From Ypsolopha sequella (taxonomy: Eukaryota > Arthropoda > Insecta > Lepidoptera > Ypsolophidae), in contig OW203989.1 of NCBI GenBank assembly GCA_934047225.1, forward strand, positions 7,663,977 to 7,727,976: DNA of 64,000 nt, read 5' to 3'. Below are positions 12,485 through 23,500 of this stretch, piece after piece; the first letter of the stretch is position 1; each line of letters opens with the position of its first letter. Under the pieces are notes generated by a model. The model was not told where the DNA came from. It made no database searches and was given only the letters and a program-made list of their open reading frames with translations. The translations under genes were made by a program, and so were the position numbers.

Positions 12485-12830
12485 TCATCTGTGGAAAAAA
12501 AAAACATCCATCGCGTCCATGTAAAAGGTATAATTTTCTCCTATGTATATAGCGCATATCCGGAGACCCAGCGACGTCGTAATGCGCGCTGATATGAACG
12601 TTATTTCAATATAGTTTCTGTCGATATTTGTACCGACACAGGCCGACTCAGGGTCGTTGGCGGCTACCTGCCCCTTAAATATATAGCTACAGGTGTACCA
12701 ACTTACCTGTAGAATGAAAATGGTGGAACTAGCATATCTGATTGGATAATATTGAATATTAGCCAATGACAGACCCGCAAAAAGCTAGTTCATTCTACAG
12801 TAAGTTGGTGGCACTGTACCTATAAAATAA
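12485..12830. repeat. Dispersed repeat plus small foldback
   Basis: The segment 12525-12640 (TATAATTTTCTCCTATGT ... GCGCTGATATGAACGTTATT) recurs in direct orientation at about 47115-47235. Next to it, 12688-12830 folds between ACAGGTGTACCAACTTACC and its diverged complement near 12800. Confidence 0.6.
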
Positions 12831-12959
12831 CTTGACACAAGGTGACATTTGACATTCGACTGATGCCGGCCCCAAAGTGGGCCGAATATATCTCGTTTGT
12901 TGTGTTCATAATTATTTATACAGCCAAATTCATACGGAAGACTCGAAATTCTGAAGTAT

Positions 12960-13115
12960 TTTTTTTTGTTTCCTGCAAACGCAAGCCCAGCCCTAAGTCA
13001 ATTGCTATGGGATTTGGGAAGTCAACATTTTATTTAGCGAAATAAAATGTTGACTTCCCATAGTAAATTGACTCGAGGCTGAGCTTGTGTTTGTAGGGAA
13101 TACAAAAAATATAAA
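12960..13115. repeat. Foldback repeat, about 150 bp
   Basis: Two arms are complementary. The left arm contains CAAGCCCAGCCCTAAGTCAA and AAGTCAACATTTTATTT; the right arm contains AAATAAAATGTTGACTT and TTGACTCGAGGCTGAGCTTG. Confidence 0.7.
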
Positions 13116-13555
13116 TTATGAATTTCATAAAAAAGGTCATAGAGCCTTGATACTGAGCACTTATCAAGTATTATAGGTATAGGTCTTTAGCTATGAAATT
13201 GCTGAAATTTTCTTACAGATTCATGGGTTTATAATTCCTGTAATTCAATAGATGTTTCAATGATTTGTTTTTTTTTTAAGTTGATTTCAAAGTTTTATAT
13301 CTACCTATTAAAATTTGTTTTTATTTTCATTTTGATTATAAAAACTAAATCTTCAAAAACAGTTCGTCCTAAATGCCATCCATTTCCACGATAAGATTCG
13401 CAATAATATTTTGCAGCTGACACTTTTCAAAAATTAAATTAATGTTACTGTTAGCTTAATGTTGTCTCATTCATATACAAAAGAAATTACATAATTTGGA
13501 TATGTCATTCTTAAAAAAATGCAAAAATGTTAGTACTGAAAATGAGTTAGTTTCC

Positions 13556-13722
13556 TTCAAATTCTCTATAGAAAACTCTATTACAGGCCTTAAAGTGCCG
13601 TACTGTTGTAGACATAATATATGTACTATAATAATATAATACATAATATATGTACTATAATAATATAATACATAATATATGTCTACAACAGTACGGCACA
13701 TTAAGGCCTATAATAGAGACTC
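13556..13722. repeat. Foldback repeat with internal ATATATGTACTATAATAATA tandem
   Basis: The arms AGGCCTTAAAGTGCCGTACT and AGTACGGCACATTAAGGCCT are nearly perfect complements. Between them an ATAATATATGTAC-type unit of about 37 bp is repeated. Confidence 0.8.
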
Positions 13723-14136
13723 GTACATACATGGGCTAAAAGCCTTCCCAGGACTTTGCCACTCCTGGTCATCATGCGGTCATTACTCACACACGCTTGG
13801 CAGGCGGGTTGGTGAGCGCAGTGCCGGAACCCTCGCACCAGTGACGCCGCTGCTCGTCACTAGTCTGTTTCATATAAGGCCCGGCTATTAGGGATGAATA
13901 TACCGCCATCCATCGGTCCCAGGCATGTTGGGCCTCCTGGTTTTTTGCCTGTGAGCTGTCCTCTTACTCTCCCCCGAATTACTTATATCCGAGATCATAT
14001 CCTGCATTAAAATGTTGTTGTGATGGCCGGGCCATAATTGATCATATTGTAGCCAAGTATCGCAGTAAAATGATATCCAGTCCATAAGCACCTCGACCCA
14101 ATAGCCTGGTTTCCTATGTTTTCATTCCTTGTATAT
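13723..14136. repeat. GC-richer dispersed-repeat-like segment
   Basis: This stretch is less AT-rich than its surroundings and contains CGGTCATTACTCACACACGC and CCTCGCACCAGTGACGCCGC. It reads like the 5' part of a lepidopteran retroposon, but no conserved protein motif is visible in any frame. Confidence 0.35.
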
Positions 14137-14655
14137 GTGTTATGCTGGCGCCAGACATGTGTCCACTTATTTGCACACTTCTTCGACGACTTTGTACACA
14201 CATTTGGCGTACCTGCCACACATGCTTCGCAAACTCTTTTCTCCACAGTATGCTGGTACACAACAAAGGAGATGAACGTCGATTTCGTGGACGCAGTGTG
14301 CTTATATTATTTATGTGCATGTAATTATTTTTTACATCTGCAACAAAATATATCGAAACGTCCGAGAAGAAGGCGTGAATGGATGTGTGTCCATTTTGAG
14401 TAGTTTCTCACACAACCGTTCCGTACAACAGCGCTCGCGCAACTGGTCTTTGCAAATAGGCCAAATAGTGTGGCAGGCTACGCACTTATTTGAACACATT
14501 CCTTTGATGTGCGCTAAAAAACCGATACCGCTCGGCAAAGTGCAAATCTGTGTACAAACTTTGGAACACATAGACAAAGTCTCGTGCCACACAGTGTGTC
14601 CACTCGAGTGTGCAAATAAGTGGACACATGTCTGGCGCCGGCATTATATGCTTAC
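14137..14655. mobile_element. Foldback element, about 520 bp
   Basis: The terminal arms contain GGCGCCAGACATGTGTCCAC (left) and its complement GTGGACACATGTCTGGCGCC (right). The match extends through TTATTTGCACAC. Reading frames inside (up to 151 codons) run through the arms on both strands and are by-products of the palindrome. Confidence 0.75.
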
Positions 14656-15245
14656 AATAGTCCTGCATGATCGGGGTTGTCCTTGGATGCACTGTGGATG
14701 CACTAACTACCTACTACTACTACGGTACTACTATTACCACAGATTTTTTCTAGTTCTGACACAATTCTAGTCTATGAATTCCAAAATTTGGACAGTTACA
14801 TCTCAGAATAAGGAGTAGTTACATAAACATAATGTGATTCAAATCAGCATTTGCAGTCACAGGAAGAAATATACCACATCCAACCACTATTTTCCATTCC
14901 ACCGAAAACATGGGTATGTTTAGGTCACGACGACAAACATAGAAAAACCGTTGGGAAATATTGGTTGTCAAACGTGATTGTGTGTGCAGCTAACTTCAGG
15001 CCACTACGAACCACCATATTATGGACTCGTAGAGATTTTACTCCCTCTACATATGGACTGTGGTGGTTAGTGGTGGTTTGACATTTCAATGGTCGGTCGG
15101 TCACGAAATCAATATGGGTTTGTTCGGTTTGCTTACAAAACCGAGTTACCAACGATAGCTGAGCGTGGTGAATCTGTTTATTTTGATAACCACAACCTAT
15201 GTAAGTAAAAAAAAAAAGGATTTGTCTATTTGTCGATGCCCCTGA
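14656..15245. other. No gene recognised
   Basis: Apart from a short CTACTACTACTAC tract near 14715 and a CCACCAACGGT-like dispersed segment, I see no supported feature here. Confidence 0.4.
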
Positions 15246-15891
15246 CAGTGTTGCCACCTTGGTGGTTTTTCCACCAGAACTGGTGCTTTTGCAAGGCTTC
15301 TAGTGGTATTTTTCATTATAAATAGCGTTTTTATTTTTTTTGTGGTTTTTAGCGGTTTTTCAATATGGAATCTGGCAACACATTTTTGAGAGATAAATCT
15401 CCTACCGTTCCGGAAATTTTAATGTTCTCATACTCTATGAGCGGGGAATCCCTAGGCGTAGTCGTATGTTTTTTTAAACTGTCATTCTACGACCGAAATT
15501 TGGTTCGTGTTGTCGAAAAGTAGTCGTGTTTTGCAACAGTGTGTGAACTCTTGAATTTAAGCTGTAAATAATATCCAATAATGGAAGTTTCAAATCCAAT
15601 AATGCTTATGTTTGGTAAATTGTAAGTTAGTAAAAACAATTTATTGAACTCTGGTAAAAATACACTAAAGTTTAAAAATACGTAAAGTTGTATAATTAAT
15701 AAGAACGAACGCCTGATACACCTATTTTTTAGCATCTCAATATTCGTCCGTTTTTAATTAAATAAGGGTTTCTTTAGTCTGAGATTTAAATGCAATAAAT
15801 TGAGCGGAATTTAATCCAGTTTTTCTGAAATCTGGCGACATTTTACTCCTGACCTCCTAGCGCTTTAAAAAAATCTAAGGTGGCAACACTG
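15246..15891. mobile_element. hAT-like MITE upstream of the fucosyltransferase
   Basis: The ends CAGTGTTGCCACCTT (left) and AAGGTGGCAACACTG (right) are perfect 15-bp inverted repeats. The CAGTGTTGCC start resembles many hAT termini. No transposase frame is present, and I could not read a matching 8-bp flank. The right end lies 162 bp before the ATG of the fucosyltransferase. Confidence 0.65.
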
Positions 15892-16053
15892 GTCAGTGGT
15901 AAATCCTGAATCTTTTATCTGCTCTCTGTCCTGAAATTAATGTTTTCTTATAATAATAATTTTCATCATTGTAACAAGGACGGATATGTGTGCGAAGCAA
16001 ATTTGCAAATGGAATAGAGAACCCATTAACTTAAATAAGTCAATGAAAGAACC

Positions 16054-17337
16054 ATGTACTTTGTTAGAAAAATCTTTTTAAAATGTATAAATTCAGTTTT
16101 AAGTTTAACTGTGACTGTCTTTGTATGGACCACCTTTATTTTAATTTTGGTTGCATTATTGCTGTGTTATTTTAGAATACATTATTATGAGTATAAATCT
16201 TATAAAGTGAAAGGATATGTAGAAAACCCAGTCTTAGTTTGGTGGACTCAAGGGTTTCCAAACATTCAGTGTACAATACATTGCTCAAATGATGTGAAAT
16301 GTGAACTGATCCATGATAGAAGTATTAGCCATCTAAATGTTGAAGCCTACTTATTCTATGGAAGCAATATTAATTTTACTGATCTACCTTTGCCGAGACG
16401 CTCACAAGAAGTTATATGGGCTTTGTACCATGAGGAGTCTCCGAGGAATGTTGCAGAACTAATGCACAAGCCAGTATTAAACCTATTCAATTTCTCATCA
16501 ACTTTTAGCCGCTACAGCAACATTCCATTTCCGCTGCAATTTTTGCATGATTTAAAGGATGTAACAAGTACAAAATATTTCGTTTCTACAGCAGTAAAGA
16601 ATAGTTTTCTCAAAGATTTATCACCTATCCTTTTCTTACAATCAGACTGTGATACTGGAACAGAAAGAGAAGTTTATGTCGGTGAGCTGATGAAACTCAT
16701 AGACGTTGATTCTTACGGAACTTGTTTGAATAATAAAGAACTACCGGAAAAGTTTAAAGTAGACTACCTGAATAATTTAGATAATGAAGATTTTTTGAAG
16801 TTTATTGCTAGATACAAGTTTGTTATAGCAATAGAGAATGGTGTCTGTGAAGACTATGTCACAGAAAAGTTTTGGAGAGCTATTAAAGTAGGGTCCGTGC
16901 CAATTTACTTTGGCTCGCCATCAGTAAGAGATTGGTTACCAAACAAAAACTCTGCCATATTATTGGAGAATTATCCAACACCAAACATGATGGTGAAACA
17001 CATAAAAAGATTATTGCAGAATGACAGTTTATATGAGCAATATTTAGAGCATAAGACTAAAGAAATTATTACAAACCAAAGATTAATAAAAGAATTTGAA
17101 AATACTCCTAACCAAAGTGATGCTATGGAAATAGTTGATAGATTCAACTGCTTTATTTGTGAAAAAATACATAACAAAGAATCTTCTAACAACATAGTGA
17201 GCAGAAGCCATTATGATTGTCCAAAACCTATTTCAGCTTTAACAATATCCGTAAATCCTGAAAATGATTGGGTATATGCCTGGGAAATGGCGAAAGAAAA
17301 GGCTAATAGAATTTATGAAAAAGTCATAGTACATTAG
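16054..17337 (+). CDS. Alpha-1,3-fucosyltransferase, FUT10/FUT11 type
   Basis: This 427-residue open frame with an ATG at 16054 and TAG at 17335-17337 encodes a glycosyltransferase family 10 enzyme. It would transfer fucose from GDP-fucose in the secretory pathway. Residues about 15-42 form one hydrophobic segment (type II anchor). Conserved blocks are VWWTQGFPNIQC, WALYHEESPRN, NLFNFSSTFSRYSN, LQSDCD, VDSYGTCLNNKELP and the GDP-fucose-binding core ENGVCEDYVTEKFWRAIKVG followed by SVPIYFGSPSVRDWLP. The C-terminal FNCFICEKI and HYDCPKP blocks are specific to the FUT10/FUT11 branch rather than the Lewis-type FUTs. FUT10/11 have more recently been described as protein O-fucosyltransferases for EMI domains. 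No intron interrupts the frame. The gene is convergent with DPYD, with 90 bp between the two coding ends. Confidence 0.95.
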   Translation: MYFVRKIFLKCINSVLSLTVTVFVWTTFILILVALLLCYFRIHYYEYKSYKVKGYVENPVLVWWTQGFPNIQCTIHCSNDVKCELIHDRSISHLNVEAYLFYGSNINFTDLPLPRRSQEVIWALYHEESPRNVAELMHKPVLNLFNFSSTFSRYSNIPFPLQFLHDLKDVTSTKYFVSTAVKNSFLKDLSPILFLQSDCDTGTEREVYVGELMKLIDVDSYGTCLNNKELPEKFKVDYLNNLDNEDFLKFIARYKFVIAIENGVCEDYVTEKFWRAIKVGSVPIYFGSPSVRDWLPNKNSAILLENYPTPNMMVKHIKRLLQNDSLYEQYLEHKTKEIITNQRLIKEFENTPNQSDAMEIVDRFNCFICEKIHNKESSNNIVSRSHYDCPKPISALTISVNPENDWVYAWEMAKEKANRIYEKVIVH

Positions 17338-17427
17338 ATAAATTATTTATTTTTATTTACATTCTGTTATTAAGCAAAATATATTTTTATACTTTATTAT
17401 AAAATTGAATTGTTTAATTTCTTCTAG

Positions 17428-17518
17428 CTATTGGCATACTCCATCAAGTGGTGACACAGGATGTATTTGATAATGCAGCCCTCTCTTGATAACGTGTGGT
17501 ATCTGCTTAGGCACCATC
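17428..17518 (-). CDS. DPYD: DPYD last exon and stop
   Basis: The exon has 91 nt, phase 2 to the stop: [20 protein letters not shown] then VSPLDGVCQ and TAG at 17428-17430. It follows CATTACAG. AATAAA signals in gene orientation lie at 17393-17398, 17352-17357 and 17346-17351. Using the last two would bring the mRNA end to or past the fucosyltransferase stop codon on the other strand. Confidence 0.93.
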
Positions 17519-20500
17519 CTGTAATGATATCACAATTAAATTGTTGTTCGTATAATTATTATAATTCAGTGGCGTGCACAGAACTTTTTTCCGGAAAAGC
17601 AATCAGAAGGTCAAGTATGACAATAAAAAAAAAAGTTTGTATGAAAATGTTCACTCTAGGAAAGGCAGTGCCTACCCTGGCGTCATACAAACAGTTTTTT
17701 TTCAAAGTGTTACTTATTAAAAATTTTTCATATTTTTTTTATTGTCGTACTTGACCTTCTGATTGCTTTTCCGGAAAAAAGTTCTGTGCACGCCACTGAT
17801 ATAATTGCTTTTTACTTGCAATTACACATATATAACTTTAAATATAATTAATAAATAAAAGAAAATTTTGAACTTGAAATATATTTCGGCCCTTAGTAGG
17901 ACGTCATCAGTCAAGTATTAAAAAAATGACAAATATACCATAGTAATAAAAAAAAACAGGAAAAGAAATAAAAAAGACAATATTTTTCTTAACCTAACCT
18001 ACTTGTATTGGTCCACAAATTTTTATATCAAATAATAAAATTGTGAGGACAAGTACAAGCGCCCTTCAAGTGCGAACAATCACCACCATCAACTCTTCTC
18101 ATACCATCCCAATTCTGGTATATGTGTCCCCTTCAGGCATATAGGCATATTATATATTTATTAAAATATATATAATTGTCATTCTAAACAATTTGCTTGT
18201 TTCATACACGGATATTAATTAACATAAAAAGACATACGATAAACAAATAACTTACGAAATACATTCGATGATGGGACAGACAGACAGACACAGTGTGCAG
18301 CCGGTGCAGTCGTCCGTCACGCGTGGAATGTGGGTGGCAGCGTCGAATCTGACAAAAAATAATTAAGTATGTTGAATACCAGGGTTTGGAAGTATCAAGA
18401 TATATATGCCCCTTGATAATTGTCGCGATAATGATGATGACAATTATCAAACAGAATCCATCAAAAGCAATCCTTGTTTAACTGGTATCATCAATATTTA
18501 CGTTAGAACCAAGTAGTTTAGTAAATAAATTATACACATTTTACAATCAAGGTAGGTAATCTTTTAATAATTTTTTGCTCATAATTTCGTGACTAAAATA
18601 TCGATTATGCTTATGAAAGATAAATATCAACCTATACGTATCTTGATATTTATCGTGGCAATTATCAAAGATAAGTATCACTTCGAACCCTGTAAATAAG
18701 TTACTTATGTTCTTAAAACACTGCTAACGAACGATTAGTTGCTCGCAGTGCAGTGAACAATCAAGAAAAAGTAATGGCTATGGCACAGATAAATAATACT
18801 ATTGCTTATGGTATGGTTATGCTATTTTTTAAATTCACAAACTCCTTTCAGCTATCTGTAAATTGTAAAAAATTACAAACAGCGCTGGTTTTCAGCATGT
18901 ACCATGGCAGTTAACATATATTTCGCTGATTTCAATTAAAGAAGCGCATGCGGCATACATTAAAAATATTTAGTTACTTCATTCCGGAGTTATAGTTACC
19001 TACCTATATAATTACGTTATGTTGTAACTTTTATTTATTTTGTGCATATATTTTTATTTGAAGGATGTTTGCGTGACAGGAGATCTGTATGTTGATATGT
19101 ATATGTATAGTAAATATATGTACTTACATGTCTTTTTCTTTTTTTTTAATATGATCAAGGGAGTGATAGTCGTGATCGTCTCCCAGCCAATGAAATTTAG
19201 CGTACAAGGTATATACAAGGTGACTTTTTGATCACCGTCCAAATTCATAGTGGTGGCTTGGTAAGTGATCAGTATCATTGATCAATAACAATTTTTGTAA
19301 AATTCGTAAAATGAAATTTCGACTTCCCATAGTGATTCACTCGGAACTGGAAGTGAATTTGTATGGGAAGCCGAAATTTCATTTTAAAAATTTCACAAAA
19401 ATTGTTATTGATCCAAGATACTAATCACTTATCAAGCCTCCAGTATGAATTTAGACGATGATCAAAAAGTCACCTTGTATATGTTATGTATATCATCAAT
19501 AAACCCAATAGTACTCATACATGCAACATTTCAGCTCAAACGGCCTTGCCGTTTTTTAATAGAAGCCACATTGTTTTCAAGTAGGTACTTACTCAATAGC
19601 TTGGTATCCTGAATCGGCGCAAGCCATGTAGCATTTACCGCAATTTATACACATGTCCTGAAATGTAAAAAGAATAATAATTATCATCATCAGTCAAAAA
19701 GTCGACCCACTGCTAGGACACAGGCCTCCCTTTCCCGCATGTTTGCCCAGTAGGCCACCACGCTTGACCCGGACCACCTCAAAGTACCTATGCATCGAAA
19801 TGTTTGTGAAAAATATTACGATTTAAAGTTCATATTTCAATGCTTTACTTTGAGGTGGTCTGGTTCCGATTCGTTGTAATGTACGATGGGCTATTAGTCG
19901 CCTTGTACGACACCCACAGGTAGATGAGTGATGCTGTCCTACTCTGCCGGCATCACTCTGCATAAAAAATAAAAGATTACTTATTAAGTTACTCCAAAAG
20001 CCATAAGAATCATATTTTAGTGCACTTACATCATCGATAAGAGCTACAACTTGCTTAGTATTATCCAGGTGTTTATAGCTTCCAATTCTCGGTAATGCTT
20101 CGCCGACGACATCTCGGATTTTTGGGACTAAAGTAACCACGTTAGTCTGTAAATGATTTTCAACCTTGTCGTCTTTTAATATGTCTGATTTTAGTCTGAC
20201 AGAGTGCATGATTTCTTCTCGCTTTTTGGCGTAGGGTCCAAAATTTGCCAAGACCTGTAAGAAATAAAATTACGATGACACGAGGATGCGGTAAAGGCGA
20301 AGGAGATGTGTCAGAATCGTAGCGGATGGAAATCTGTGATCCCTGCCGACTATATTCTATGATACGAGACCTAAACATCATAAAAATGGAATAAAAAGGT
20401 GGTTAGGCTGGGTCTACGACATTATAGGTTCTTACTCGAACATGAGAGAATATAAAATATCTTTCTTATTAAAAAAACATCATTCCCTGGTTCGATTTTG

Positions 20501-23500
20501 TTGTGAATATGTAATTTTTTTATGTACTATACTCGTACTTGCTACTAGCTTTCGCCCGCACTGATTTCGTTTGCATTTTCGCGGGATAAAAAGTAGCTTA
20601 TGTCACTCTCCGACCCATAAACTATCTCTATGCAAAAAATCACGTCGATCCGTTGCTCCGTCGCTGCGTGAAAGAAGGACAAAGCAAATTACAAATTACA
20701 AATTACAAATTATTTATTTGGTTTAAAAAATACATTTGAATTTAATATGAAAATATAACAATAGTAGTAAGTGTTCTATAGAAATAAAATAACTAACTAA
20801 TATGAGCTTAATAATACCTACTATCCTATTAACACTAATAAATTATTGTTGTGATCACTATCACCTGCGCTGGCCTGCAAGACCGTCCTGCAGAGTGATA
20901 GTTAATTAGAAGCGATCCATATGGAAATTGGGATAGATGAAGTTAAGGTAAGATAGTTTAAATGAAGAGGTTATTTTTTTTTTCCAAATTAACAATTAAA
21001 ATTAAAATTTATTAAAATATAAATAATAAATATAATAATTAAAATATAAATGCAAAATTTGTTTGTTGGTTTGTCCTTCTTTCACGCAATCCGTACCCCG
21101 AGTATAAACTAGGGGTGCGGATTATACTTAGTTGTACTATAGGGGGTTTTAAAGTAATTCCGTTTCAAAACTTGAAACTTTACTTCTTGCCACTAGAATC
21201 CGCAACGATGATGTCTCCCGGGGAGCTCAGCAACAGTTTTTGTGAAACAAGTCTGAGAAAAAATGGCCGACTCTGAGGCCGAGTTGTATTTTAGGAACTA
21301 GGCCAGTGAGTCCACAAAGTGCGGGTAGATCAGTGCAAATTAATGAATGTTTTACTACCGCCGGCTCGCCAAGGACACTCTGCTGCTGCATCTCGTCTGT
21401 TCGCTTGTGACCACGACAACCTACACAGGCGTCGAAACGTCAAACACATAACCGTTAAGGTGAAGTCCTTACCTTTCCATTGTCATCGTACAAAGTCTGC
21501 ACAGGTTTCCCCTTCTGATGCTTGAAGGTCGGCGGCGACTGGCCGTTCCAGCTTTCCAGTCCGAGTGAACGTAGGTACAAGAGCGCCTTTAGTCCCGTAA
21601 CGTAATCCTCTATGACGCTGAAGTCTTGGTTCTGCACCGCGCTGCATATCTGAGAGAAATATAGGTAAGTATCTAGAGTTTCATATTCAAACAATGGCAA
21701 GGCCATCGCTCTTAAACCTGCAGCAAATGCAACTGTAACCACAATGCAAAAACGAAGTAATCACTTATACAAAACCAGTGTATCTCTGTTAGCCATTGAT
21801 TTTTATGTGTCATTCATTCATTCATAGGTTACGGTTACGGCTAAAGTTACGTTTGATGATAAACTTAAGATTATCTAACTAACGGCTAAAATGTTGAAAT
21901 ACTTAAATAGTATAATGAAAATAACGAAGCTACAAATAAGAAAGATATTTGTTGAATTCTGTTAAAACTATGGGCGTCGCCTCACTTCGCTCATCGTGGA
22001 AATGTTGTCACTTGCTGACTCTGTAATTTGTTATAGCCTTAGTAAACACTGCAAAGTTGGATGAAAAATATTTGTGGGAAAAATTAACCTAATACAGAAA
22101 AAAACAAGACCAAATCAACTTCATAAATTGACATAAGTACTTACAAGCATACAAATAACCCTCATTAACAATAATTATGGAACCCGCACACTTGGGAGTA
22201 TATGCTCCCAAATATATTAAATGAACTAGCTAGGTACTAAGTCAAATTATAAGTCAACTGAATCGTAATCCGTACAAAATAAAAACCATTTTAAAGTCTT
22301 ATTATCTTAATATTAACGTAGATAATTAAATAAGTATCATTTAGTTTGTGAGCGATTGCAACGACACATAAACCTCTTTTGGTTTCCGTCAGCTGTGTCA
22401 GTATATAAATTGTAAAATTATATTGTTTTTAATCAATAAATGCATTAAAAAAAAATACCCTATTTTTGACTTTTCATTGAATTATTACTGTATTATACTA
22501 TATTATATGTACTACATATTAGCGGAGACCTAAACTGCCATCTTCAAAACTTCGGATAAAGCACGGTTAAACACACTTATAAGGCGCTACGGAAAAAAAA
22601 TCGAAAGTTTAAGAACTTGCATATCTACTTCGGTAAATAATATAATTATTTTGATAAAATAGTATCGCTACGGAAAAAAAATCGAAAGTTTAAGAACTTG
22701 CATATCTACTTCGGTAAATAATATAATTATTTTGATAAAATAGTATATTATTTTTTGGAATCTTTTTCTAGGGATCTGTTAAAACAGAAACGCGATTGGA
22801 GAAATTCGGCTCGATAGAAATATTTGTTGAAGTTAGGTCTTTTTCGACACCAATTCTCCTGGTTTGACAATTTAGAATGACATAATATGGACTGCAATTA
22901 TATTTTATTAGATGGGTTTTAACGGTATCTAGGACCTGGTTAAACGAAATTTTGAGAGCAACTTTAGTACAGTTTATATTAATAAAAAACAGACTTTTTG
23001 CTACTTTTCCACGAATCCGTCCCTCTCGCGCTTGGGGTTTTTTCAGGAACAGGGACGCTAAAACTTTTACATATCGCCACACATGAATCAGCGGAGTCGA
23101 TCCTTCCAATACCTTCGGGAACCCTGCCTATAGGTAGTTTGTTACCGATCTAAGCCACCATGTTTACAAACTCAATTCTAGTGTGTAAACCAGGTGCTTG
23201 CTATCTTTATATAAAACCATATTCTTTCTTACTCCTGGTATACTATTTACGCCCGGTATAGTTACCTGCACGACCGGCGCGCCACAAAGTATGAACGCCA
23301 TGGCGCTATCAGCGGAGTCGATCCCCCCAATACCGAGTATCGGGAACCCAGGCAGTTTGTTGCCGATTGCTGACACCGCTCTGAGACCAAGAGGCCGAGT
23401 CGCGTTACCGGACACACCGCCGTACGTTGTGCGCTTCTCTGTGCCTGAATATATAAGGTCCTTCAATTTAAATGGAAAGTAATTTAGGAGGTGATTCAGT

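Noticed and set aside
14315..14770. Open frame of 151 codons on the plus strand
   Set aside because: It runs through the complementary arms of a foldback element, has frames on both strands and shows no protein motif.
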